Origin: JABDIY01 sp963803875
GTDB taxonomy: Bacteria > Actinomycetota > Acidimicrobiia > Acidimicrobiales > SZUA-35
Direction of reading: 5' to 3'
Length of the DNA: 64,000 bases
NCBI GenBank assembly: GCA_963803875.1
Contig: CAWDOA010000009.1
Location: 124,001 to 188,000, forward strand
Program-made: the position numbers and the translations under genes
The notes under the pieces: model-generated
The model's database searches: none
Told to the model about the DNA's origin: nothing
Seen by the model: only the letters and a program-made list of their open reading frames with translations
In this document: piece after piece, positions 40,321 through 48,267 of the stretch
Layout: each line of letters opens with the position of its first letter
How positions within the stretch are numbered: position 1 is the stretch's first letter

Positions 40321-43300
40321 ATGACCGTCGATCCCAAGTACCTCAGCGAGATCCGATACCGGTGCATCGGTCCGACCCGAGCTGGTCGTGTGGTAGCGGT
40401 AGCGGCTGACCCCAACAACCAGGCTGTTTTCTACTTCGGTGCGGTGGCCGGGGGAGTGTGGAAGAGCGACGATTGCGGCCAGTACTGGCGGAACATCTCC
40501 GATGGCCAGCTCACCACCGGCTCCATCGGAGCGCTTGCCGTGGCGCCGTCTGATCCGAACGTGATCTATGCCGGTACCGGTGAGTCGACCATTCGAATCG
40601 ACGTTTCCCACGGCGATGGGGTCTACAGGTCTACCGACGCAGGCGAGCACTGGACACATCTCGGGTTGAAGGAGTCTCGTCACATCGGTGCGATCCGGGT
40701 CCACCCCGACAACCCTGACCATGTGTACGTCGCTGCCCTGGGCCATTCGGCAAGGGACAACCCCGAACGGGGGGTGTATCGGTCCACAGACGGCGGAACG
40801 AATTGGGAACTGATCCTGCATGTGAGCGAAGGCGCCGGTGCGGTCGACATCTCGATGGATCCCAACAATCCACGGCTTCTGTTTGCCACGATCTGGCAGA
40901 CCCGGCGGAACTTCTGGTCGATCACCAGCGGCGGGCCCGATTGTGGACTGTGGAGATCCAGGGATGGTGGCGATACCTGGGAGGACATCAGCCGCAGCCC
41001 AGGACTTCCGGAGGGAACGCTGGGGAAAATGGGCGTGGCGGTTTCACCGGCCCAATCCGGGCGGGTGTGGGCCGTGATAGAAGCCGAGGGCCGCAAACGA
41101 GGCCTCTACCGGAGCGACGATGGCGGCGAAACGTGGATCAAGACCTCATCGAAGCCCGAGCTGTGCTGGCGGCCGTGGTACTACCAACACGTCGTCGCCC
41201 ACCCCACCGATCCCGACACCGTCTTTGTGATGAACATGAAGGCATGGAAATCGATCGACGGCGGAAAGGAATTCACCGAATTCCACACCCCTCACGGTGA
41301 CAACCACGGACTCGTCGTCGATCCCGAGAATCCGGATCGGATGATCGGCTGTGATGACGGTGGCGCGTGGGTGTCGATGAACGCCGGGCACTCGTGGTCC
41401 TCGGTCTACAACCAGCTGACCGCGCAGTTCTACCATGTCGCTGTCGATGATCAGTATCCGTACCTGGTCTACGGGTCCCAGCAGGACAACTCCAGCATCG
41501 CAGTACCGAGCCGAACCGGGAAAGGGGCCATCAACTGGGGAGATTGTTATCCGCCGGGCACGGCCGAAAGCGGCTACGTGGCTCCCAAACCGGGTGACCC
41601 CAGCATCGTGTACGTGGGAGCAATCGGGAGTTCCATGGGAGGTGGCGACGCTCTCCAGCGTTATGACCGCACCACCGATCAAGTTCAGTTGGTGTCGGTA
41701 TGGCCCGAGGAATACAACGATGGCAACACCGCCGAGGTCCGATTCCAATGGACCTATCCGATCGTGTTCTCACCCCAAGATCCCAATGTTCTGTACGCGT
41801 GCGGCAACAAGGTCTTCACCTCCACCAACGAGGGGCACAGCTGGGATGCCATCAGTCCCGACCTGACCTACGCCGATCCTGACACGATGGGGGTGTCGGG
41901 TCCGCTCACAATGGATACTGCCGGCGCAGAAATGTATGCCACCATCTTTTCGTTCATGGCATCGGCCCATCGGCCCGGCGTATTGATGGCCGGTTCCGAT
42001 GACGGGCTGGTTCATGTCAGCCACGACAACGGTGGCGAGTGGACCAACGTAACCCCGCCCGAGTTGCCCAAGTTCTCCCAGGTCACCATGTTGGCCGAGT
42101 CCCCCCACCTCGAAGGCACGGTCTACATGACCGTTGCCCGTCACAAGATGGGGGACTACGCACCGTATGTGTACAAGACCACCGATTTCGGGGCGTCGTG
42201 GTCGTTGATCACCGACGGCCTGCCGGCAGACGACTTCTGTCGTGTGGTCAGGGAAGATCCGAACAAGCCCGGACTCTTGTATCTGGGTACCGAACTGGGA
42301 TTGTTCGTCTCCTTCGACGACGGGGCGAACTGGCAGTCACTCCAAGCCAACCTCCCCGTTTCTCCCGTCTACGACATGGTGGTGAAGGACTCCGACCTGG
42401 TCGTCGCCACCCATGGCCGGTCGTTCTGGATCCTTGACGATCTCACTCAGCTCCATCAGATCCATGACGACATGAGCGGCGCCGATTCCGCCCACTTGTT
42501 CAGGCCGCGGGACGCCGTCCGGACGCCGCCCGACATGTTTGCTGACTTCTGGGGAAGCCCCAACGGAAAGAATTACCACGTCACCCTCGGCCAGAACGCA
42601 ACGTTCTACATGGAGGAGCAGGAGACCGGCCACAAGGTGAAGCGAGTCATTGACGGCGGCGAAGACCTCGAGCCCGGAGTTCGAGTGACGTACTACCTGC
42701 CCGACGATGTAGAGGGTGAGGTGACCCTCAGCTTCGTGGATGGCAGCGGAAACCACATTCAGACGTTCTCGAGTGTGATTCCCGAGGACCCCGAGAGCCG
42801 GGAAGGCCTCTACATCACCGCCCAACCAGGCATGAACAGCTTTCAATGGCCGATGTTCTATCCCTCTGGTGAGAAGATGGTGGACAGCGACTTCCATGGG
42901 CGTCCCAAAGGACCGCTGGCCACACCGGGCGAGTACGAGGTTCGGCTTTGCGCTGGTGGCTCCGAACTCAAGCGATCGTTCAAACTCCTGAAGGACCCCC
43001 GAGTCACAACCAGCGACGCTGAACTGCACGAACAGTTCGAACTCGGTGGCCGGATTCAAGCCAAGCTGTCCGAGATCGTGGCAGCGGTCAACACAATTCG
43101 GAACCTCAAGCCACAACTCGCTGCGTGGGCCGATCGAGTCGCGAATCACGATGGCCTGGCGAAGTCGTGCGAAACTGTGACGGCATCGTTGGTCGATGTT
43201 GAGGCCGCCCTGGTTCAGGCTGAATTCACCTCCTCGGGAGACACCCTCAACCATCGGCAGATGATCTTCGAAAAGCTCAGCGGGCTTGCACCCGTCGTGA

Positions 43301-43464
43301 GCAGTGCTGACAAGCCGCCAACCAAGCAGTCCTACGAGGTCTACGACAAATTGGCCCGCCAGGCCGACGAGCAGTTGGCCCGTCTCGACGACATCGTCAA
43401 TGGTGAGCTGTCCGACCTCAACCGATCCCTGGCGCAGCTGGAGATCGGCACGATAGGGGTCTGA
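40321..43464 (+). CDS. Large BNR/sortilin-like beta-propeller protein
   Basis: 1047 residues. Residues 1-700 hold many repeats of the BNR/Asp-box kind (VWKSDD, VYRSTDAGEHW, VYRSTDGGTNW, LWRSRDGGDTW, LYRSDDGGETW, VFTSTNEGHSW), which build one or two beta-propellers as in VPS10-type glycosidase-like proteins. WILDDLTQLHQI ends the propeller. The C-terminal 250 residues include a beta domain and a coiled-coil-like helical end. The N-terminus MTVDPKYLSEIRYRCIGP has no signal peptide, unlike many exported relatives. Function unknown. Confidence 0.85.
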   Translation: MTVDPKYLSEIRYRCIGPTRAGRVVAVAADPNNQAVFYFGAVAGGVWKSDDCGQYWRNISDGQLTTGSIGALAVAPSDPNVIYAGTGESTIRIDVSHGDGVYRSTDAGEHWTHLGLKESRHIGAIRVHPDNPDHVYVAALGHSARDNPERGVYRSTDGGTNWELILHVSEGAGAVDISMDPNNPRLLFATIWQTRRNFWSITSGGPDCGLWRSRDGGDTWEDISRSPGLPEGTLGKMGVAVSPAQSGRVWAVIEAEGRKRGLYRSDDGGETWIKTSSKPELCWRPWYYQHVVAHPTDPDTVFVMNMKAWKSIDGGKEFTEFHTPHGDNHGLVVDPENPDRMIGCDDGGAWVSMNAGHSWSSVYNQLTAQFYHVAVDDQYPYLVYGSQQDNSSIAVPSRTGKGAINWGDCYPPGTAESGYVAPKPGDPSIVYVGAIGSSMGGGDALQRYDRTTDQVQLVSVWPEEYNDGNTAEVRFQWTYPIVFSPQDPNVLYACGNKVFTSTNEGHSWDAISPDLTYADPDTMGVSGPLTMDTAGAEMYATIFSFMASAHRPGVLMAGSDDGLVHVSHDNGGEWTNVTPPELPKFSQVTMLAESPHLEGTVYMTVARHKMGDYAPYVYKTTDFGASWSLITDGLPADDFCRVVREDPNKPGLLYLGTELGLFVSFDDGANWQSLQANLPVSPVYDMVVKDSDLVVATHGRSFWILDDLTQLHQIHDDMSGADSAHLFRPRDAVRTPPDMFADFWGSPNGKNYHVTLGQNATFYMEEQETGHKVKRVIDGGEDLEPGVRVTYYLPDDVEGEVTLSFVDGSGNHIQTFSSVIPEDPESREGLYITAQPGMNSFQWPMFYPSGEKMVDSDFHGRPKGPLATPGEYEVRLCAGGSELKRSFKLLKDPRVTTSDAELHEQFELGGRIQAKLSEIVAAVNTIRNLKPQLAAWADRVANHDGLAKSCETVTASLVDVEAALVQAEFTSSGDTLNHRQMIFEKLSGLAPVVSSADKPPTKQSYEVYDKLARQADEQLARLDDIVNGELSDLNRSLAQLEIGTIGV

Positions 43465-43495
43465 ATCCGGTTCGTTTGTCGGATCAGTTTCGGGA

Positions 43496-44221
43496 GTGCC
43501 TGTGGAAGTCCTCGCAATGCTGGGTGTTCTTGTCCTGGTGTACCTGTCGTTCACCGTGTCGGCATCGGCCGGTTTGGGCGGCTCGCTCGTTCTGGTTCCT
43601 ACCTTGGCGCTCTACCTCGGCACAAAAGAGGGTGTAGCCCTGGCAGCGCTGCTTCTGTCGAGTAACAACGTGGCGAAGATCATCGCCTACCGCCGAACGT
43701 TGCCGTTCCGCGCTGCGGCCGGAATCACTGTTCTCATCGTGGTGGGAGCAACGGTGGGCGCGACCCTCCTGGTGAAGGCGCCGACGATCGTGGTGACGAT
43801 CGCAGTCGTCGCGATGTTCGCCGCCACCATCGCGGCCGAACGGCTCGAGCTAGCGCCGGTTCGGGCCGGCTTTGCGCCGCTGTTGGCTCTGGTGTCGGGG
43901 GCATCCAGTGGGTTCTCCGGCACATCGGGTCCCTTGAAGGGTGTGGCAATCCGAAATCTGAATCTCGATCGACGTCATTTCGTGGGAGCAGCTTCATTGG
44001 CCTCCTTTGCCGGTGACGCTACGAAAACTGCAATCTTCGCTGAAGCAAACCTCCTCGGCCGGGGGTCGCTCATGCTGGCACTCGCTGCCGTGCCCCTGAT
44101 GGCTCTCGGGACGTGGACCGGCTCGAGCCTCAACGAACGAGTCGGCGAGCATCGCTTTGCGATTCTGTTCTGGGCCGTCATGAGCGGCTACACGGTACGA
44201 CTCGGATTGCTGATTTTCTGA
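43496..44221 (+). CDS. TauE/SafE family sulfite exporter-like membrane protein
   Basis: 241 residues, about eight hydrophobic segments from GTG 43496. The two internal half-repeats show SASAGLGGSLVLVPTLAL and SGASSGFSGTSGPLKGVAI, the GxGG(G)-type motif of the family. Transports sulfonates or other organic anions in known members; substrate here unknown. Confidence 0.87.
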   Translation: MPVEVLAMLGVLVLVYLSFTVSASAGLGGSLVLVPTLALYLGTKEGVALAALLLSSNNVAKIIAYRRTLPFRAAAGITVLIVVGATVGATLLVKAPTIVVTIAVVAMFAATIAAERLELAPVRAGFAPLLALVSGASSGFSGTSGPLKGVAIRNLNLDRRHFVGAASLASFAGDATKTAIFAEANLLGRGSLMLALAAVPLMALGTWTGSSLNERVGEHRFAILFWAVMSGYTVRLGLLIF

Positions 44222-44279
44222 GACGACCGGCGGCAAATGCAAGTGGAACCCACGGATAGGTCGAAGTAGGTTCGCTGCC

Positions 44280-45086
44280 ATGACCTCGAGATTTGCCGGC
44301 CGAAACGCACTCGTGACGGGATCCACTCAAGGCTTGGGTCGAGCCCTTCTGGAGCGGCTCGCAGACGAGGGCCTGTCCGCGGCGATTGTCACTGGCCGAA
44401 ATCGGGAAAGGGGAGCCGAGGTCGTCGAGTCGTTGACTGGGCGAGGCTGCACCGCATCCTTCGTGGCAGCCGATCTTTCGAACCCGACCGATGTACGTGT
44501 ACTCGTCGACGCAGCGAGGAACAGACTCGGGGTTGTTCACCATTTGGGCAATTGTGCGGCGATCACGGATCGGGGATCGATTCTCGACACCGACATGGAA
44601 CTCTTCGACACGATGATGGCTGTGAACGTGCGAGCGCCGTTTCAGTTGATCCAGGGTGTTGCTCGCCTCGCGAGGGAGGCGGGAGTGCCGGCGTCGATCG
44701 TGAACATCGGAAGCGTTGTGGCGTGGGGAGGCCCGGAAATGCTTGCTCCGTATTCCATATCGAAGGGAGCACTCATGACGCTCACCCGCAATGCCGCATA
44801 TGCGCTGATGCGGGACCGTATTCGGGTAGTAGCCGTCAACCCGGGATGGATGGACACGCCCGGAGAAGATCTGATTCAGCGCACGTACCACGATGGCGGC
44901 GACACTTGGCTGGCCGAGGCCGAAGCCACGATGCCGTTCGGACGGCTGATCAAGACCGATGAGATCGTGACGACGCTCGCATTCGTGCTGAGCGACGACG
45001 CTGGAATGATGACCGGGAGCATCATTGATTTCGATCAGTCTGTGCGGGGTGCCGGCCCGGTACCGGTACAGCCCAAACGGATTTAG
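44280..45086 (+). CDS. Short-chain dehydrogenase/reductase
   Basis: 268 residues. Nucleotide motif TGSTQGLGR (TGxxxGxG), NxxG-region NCAAITDRG, catalytic Ser in NIGSVVAWGG and YSISK (YxxxK), then VNPGWMDTPGE. NADP(H) use is suggested by the Arg after the glycine motif. An AGGAG site after its stop leads into the PanB-like gene 11 bases on, so both are co-expressed. Confidence 0.92.
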   Translation: MTSRFAGRNALVTGSTQGLGRALLERLADEGLSAAIVTGRNRERGAEVVESLTGRGCTASFVAADLSNPTDVRVLVDAARNRLGVVHHLGNCAAITDRGSILDTDMELFDTMMAVNVRAPFQLIQGVARLAREAGVPASIVNIGSVVAWGGPEMLAPYSISKGALMTLTRNAAYALMRDRIRVVAVNPGWMDTPGEDLIQRTYHDGGDTWLAEAEATMPFGRLIKTDEIVTTLAFVLSDDAGMMTGSIIDFDQSVRGAGPVPVQPKRI

Positions 45087-45097
45087 GAGAACCAGCC

Positions 45098-45895
45098 ATG
45101 CAGCGCACTCGGCCAACGGTTGCTGATCTTCAAGCGTGGAAAGGGCAACGACAGCTAACCAACGTCTACGTCGACAACGTGTTCGAATGCGCCGCGGCCG
45201 AAGCGGCCGAGATCGACATCGTCACCGTTCAGGATTCGATCATGTCACCGGCATTCCGCAATGCGGCTCCAACTGCATTCATGGTCGCCGGGCTCGAATA
45301 CGGGCAGGTCGTGACAACCGATGACTATCTTCGCGCCGCATTTTCTGCGATCAACGCAGGCGCTGATGCCTGCTGGTCTGCGGCCAGCCTGCACACCATC
45401 AGCCGTATGCGTGCCGAGGGAATCCCGGTCGTCGGTCATGTCGGTTTGATCCCTCCTCGTCGCACCTGGACAGGTGGGTTCAAGGCAGTCGGGAAAACTG
45501 CAGCTTCGGCCCAACAAGTTTGGGCGCAAACTCAGGCCCTGGAGGACGCCGGCGCGTTTGCAGCCGAGATCGAGGTTGTGCCTGAGGCGGTCGCCTCCGA
45601 GATCAGCAGGAGAACGTCATTGGTGATGATCTCCATGGGCTCCGGAGCGGGTTGTGATGCCCAATATCTGTTCAGCACCGACATCCTGGGGACGAACAAG
45701 GGGCATGTGCCCCGGCATGCCAAGACCTATGGTGCGATCGGCGCCGAACTCGATCGGGTCCAGCAGCTTCGAGTCGAGGCCTTCAAATCGTTTGCGGCGG
45801 AAGTTGCAAGTGGAGACTTCCCCGATCCGTCACGGTTGGTTCCAATTGAGGACGCAGAGCTTGATGCGTTCCAGCGGAACTTGGACACCGGCTAG
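45098..45895 (+). CDS. Divergent PanB-like (PEP mutase superfamily) protein
   Basis: 265 residues. Similar to ketopantoate hydroxymethyltransferase in QDSIMSP (metal Asp region) and GHVGLIPPRRTWTGGFKAVG then KTAASA. The usual DMPF and KxEGG segments, which hold metal and substrate ligands in true PanB, are replaced (AGADACWSAAS). It therefore may not make ketopantoate. Co-transcribed with the SDR gene, which could form or use its product. Confidence 0.7.
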   Translation: MQRTRPTVADLQAWKGQRQLTNVYVDNVFECAAAEAAEIDIVTVQDSIMSPAFRNAAPTAFMVAGLEYGQVVTTDDYLRAAFSAINAGADACWSAASLHTISRMRAEGIPVVGHVGLIPPRRTWTGGFKAVGKTAASAQQVWAQTQALEDAGAFAAEIEVVPEAVASEISRRTSLVMISMGSGAGCDAQYLFSTDILGTNKGHVPRHAKTYGAIGAELDRVQQLRVEAFKSFAAEVASGDFPDPSRLVPIEDAELDAFQRNLDTG

Positions 45896-46183
45896 TTGTG
45901 ACGACCGGGGCCATAGCGAGTCTTCTGGCCTCGGCGATCCCCGTGACCTGGGATGGTCAAGCTCAACCGCACGTTGGTCGATCGTGTCGATGCCAGCCAG
46001 GGTGTGGCTCAAGGCTGCGTTGGCGCTCATTGTCGGAGCATCACAACGCGTCCTCGCGTTCGCCGGGATGGGAGACTCTGCCGCTCGTGGGTAGGTCGAG
46101 TTGGCCGGCGCGTCTGGTGGGAGCCCTACGCTTAGAGTAGTTGCGGGCCAAGACAGACGACTGTTCGTCTATGAGGAGTTGCG
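45896..46183. other. Non-coding stretch before DUF4956 gene
   Basis: 288 bases with only short ORFs lacking family features or good starts. Near the end, AGACGA (46155-46160) and TCGTCT (46165-46170) form a small hairpin directly before the GAGGAG ribosome site of the next gene. Nothing else convincing is seen. Confidence 0.5.
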
Positions 46184-46798
46184 GTGTCTAGATCTCTCTT
46201 GTTGATCCTCGATTTGGGTGCGGTTCTCCTGCTCTCGTTCGGCATGTACTTCCCTCGTCACCGGCGTAGCGATCTTGTGGTCGCCTACCTCGGAGTCAAC
46301 GTCGGCGTTCTCGCAGTCGCAAACGCGTTGGCGTCAACCGAAGTCAGCGCAGGGCTGGGACTCGGTCTCTTCGGCGTTCTATCCATCATCCGCCTGCGAT
46401 CATCGGAGCTGGACCACAATGAAGTCGCCTACTTCTTCGGAGCGCTCAGCCTCGGGCTCCTTGGCGGAATCCCGGTGACCCCCGAATGGCTGACGCCGGT
46501 CTTCATGGCACTGATACTAGCCACCGTCTTCGTTGCCGATCACCCACGCCTGTTTGCCAACTATCGCCTACAGGTCATGACCCTTGATACTGCATTCACC
46601 GACGAAGCTGCGCTCAAGGCGCACCTGGAAGAACTGTTGAACGCCCGTGTGCGGCAACTCAACGTCCGAAGAGTCGATCTTGTTATGGACACCACCGTGG
46701 CCGAGGTGAGATATCAGCTTCTGCCTGACGCCGTTGAGCCCCTCAATCACAAGAAGGTGACGAAGAAGCTATTGAGCCGCACGGACAGCGCTTCATGA
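46184..46798 (+). CDS. DUF4956 membrane protein, VTC partner
   Basis: 204 residues from GTG 46184, preceded by GAGGAG at 46173-46178. About four hydrophobic segments in the first 120 residues (LLLILDLGAVLLLSFGMYF, GVNVGVLAVANAL, LGLGLFGVLSIIRLRSSEL read in parts), then a cytoplasmic domain. LFGVLSIIRLR is the family signature. DUF4956 genes commonly stand beside VTC and CotH genes, as here. Confidence 0.87.
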   Translation: MSRSLLLILDLGAVLLLSFGMYFPRHRRSDLVVAYLGVNVGVLAVANALASTEVSAGLGLGLFGVLSIIRLRSSELDHNEVAYFFGALSLGLLGGIPVTPEWLTPVFMALILATVFVADHPRLFANYRLQVMTLDTAFTDEAALKAHLEELLNARVRQLNVRRVDLVMDTTVAEVRYQLLPDAVEPLNHKKVTKKLLSRTDSAS

Positions 46799-46868
46799 GT
46801 CTGGCGCCGAGCCTGGTGGGCGAGCACAAAACCTCCGTGCTGAACGTGCGGAGCCGAACGGCCCTGGG

Positions 46869-47663
46869 GTGGACGCGTTTACCCCCACGAGCCTGGAGGA
46901 ACTCGATATCCGGGCAGGGCTGCAAACCCGGTTCGAACGGAAATATCTTCTGCCCGTCGATCAGCTGGCCGCGTTACTGGATCGGATGGTTGATCAAGCC
47001 CACGTGCTGGAGATCGGTGGCCACCGGTCGTTCGGGTACCTGTCGGTGTACTTCGATTCACCCGAGCTCATGTGTTATCGGGCAGCTGCACAGCGTCGGG
47101 GACGCAGATTCAAGATACGCACCAGGACATATGTCGACTCCAATCTGTGCTTCTTGGAGGTGAAGACCAAGAGCCGCAATGGCGAGACCATCAAGCTCCG
47201 GAATCCGCATTCGCCGAGCGATTACGAACACTTCTCCACCGGCGGAAAGGACTATGTGCTGCAGGTACTGGGTGAGCGGGAATTGGGTCATCGGGTAGCG
47301 CTTTCTCGGGCGCTTCTGGACCGATTCGAACCCAGTCTGGGAACCTCGTACGTCCGTACCACCTTCTTGTTGCCGGGTGATGACAGCCGAGCGACCATCG
47401 ACACCGGCCTCGAACTGGAGCTGCCCACCGGTCAGCACACGTCGCTGACGCGGTATGCCGTGGTTGAAACCAAGACTGCGGGTCGTCCTTCTCTCGTCGA
47501 TCGAAGCCTCTGGGCATCGGGCCATCGGCCACTAAAGGTTTCAAAGTACGCGCTGGGTCTGGCGTCGATGCGACCCGACCTTCCTGCGGCCAAATGGAAT
47601 CGCACGCTCCGCCGCCACTTCGACTGGGAACCAGAACGGCCCTATCCCCGCAAGCTGTCGTAG
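46869..47663 (+). CDS. VTC domain (polyphosphate polymerase-like) protein
   Basis: 264 residues from GTG 46869. Tunnel-fold VTC motifs: TRFERKYLLPVDQL, SVYFDSPELMCYR, KIRTRTYVDS, CFLEVKTKSRNGETIKLR and VVETKTAG, then KVSKYALGLA. The Arg/Lys/Glu array fits the ATP-dependent polyphosphate polymerase core of yeast Vtc4. An ATG at 46795 overlapping the previous stop is in another frame; one extra G in the GGGG run at 46866-46869 would connect it, so the true N-terminus may be longer. Confidence 0.87.
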   Translation: MDAFTPTSLEELDIRAGLQTRFERKYLLPVDQLAALLDRMVDQAHVLEIGGHRSFGYLSVYFDSPELMCYRAAAQRRGRRFKIRTRTYVDSNLCFLEVKTKSRNGETIKLRNPHSPSDYEHFSTGGKDYVLQVLGERELGHRVALSRALLDRFEPSLGTSYVRTTFLLPGDDSRATIDTGLELELPTGQHTSLTRYAVVETKTAGRPSLVDRSLWASGHRPLKVSKYALGLASMRPDLPAAKWNRTLRRHFDWEPERPYPRKLS

Positions 47664-47686
47664 GGAGTCGCCGGCCGCTCTGATGA

Positions 47687-48151
47687 ACAGCCTGTGAGAC
47701 CGGTTCCGATAGATCCCATTCGCCCGATGCCCGTAGTCGGGCTGGTAGTGCTCTTGGTAGCAGCGAGTGGCTGCGGTCGCAGCTTCCGACCGCTCCATTC
47801 TGCACTGCTGTTGCGATGCACCGGCCGTATCGGGTGTCATCGCCAAACTACGACCGGGAGAATCGGACTGCCGTCATGCACCAGTTGCTCGTGGCCGCTG
47901 ATGTCGATGTGATCCTGACCGGCCATGAGCACATGTACGAGCATCTGAAGTTCGGCACGACCCATGAGTTCGTCGTTGGCACGGGAGGCGCAGGTCTGCG
48001 ATCGGCCGGATCTCCAATCGCTGAGTCCCAAAAGACTGTCGAGGGCCACCACGATGTGGCGGCCCTCGATCTCACATCCGAATCCTTCTCGTGGCGATTC
48101 ATCGATACTGCTGGCAACACCCACGACAGCGGATCTTCAAGCTGTGCCTAG
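47687..48151 (+). pseudogene. 5'-truncated metallophosphoesterase remnant
   Basis: An open frame runs from 47687 to a stop at 48149-48151 and reads as the C-terminal half of a calcineurin-type phosphatase: SEWLRSQLPTAPFCTAVAM, HRPYRVSS, DVDVILTGHEHMYEH (metal-binding GHxH) and VVGTGGAG. The upstream half with the DxH and GNHD motifs is missing; the frame is closed by TGA at 47684. It follows the VTC gene and precedes CotH, families that often travel with such phosphatases. Confidence 0.75.
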
Positions 48152-48267
48152 CTCGCCGACCCCACTCTTTTCAAGGTGGATGTTGGTGATTGTTCGCCAT
48201 CGGGAAGGGCTTATAGTCGAACACCTCTCGGTGCTCGACTATGAGCCTGGGGATTGGATTATCGGTC

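Noticed and set aside
45896..46140. Short ORFs on both strands between the PanB-like and DUF4956 genes
   Set aside because: No good start sites, no family motifs and mutually overlapping; treated as non-coding.
47694..47912. ORF whose start looks like a lipoprotein signal (VVGLVVLLVAASGCG)
   Set aside because: The overlapping frame 47687-48151 encodes clear metallophosphoesterase sequence over the same bases, so the signal-like stretch is a shadow.
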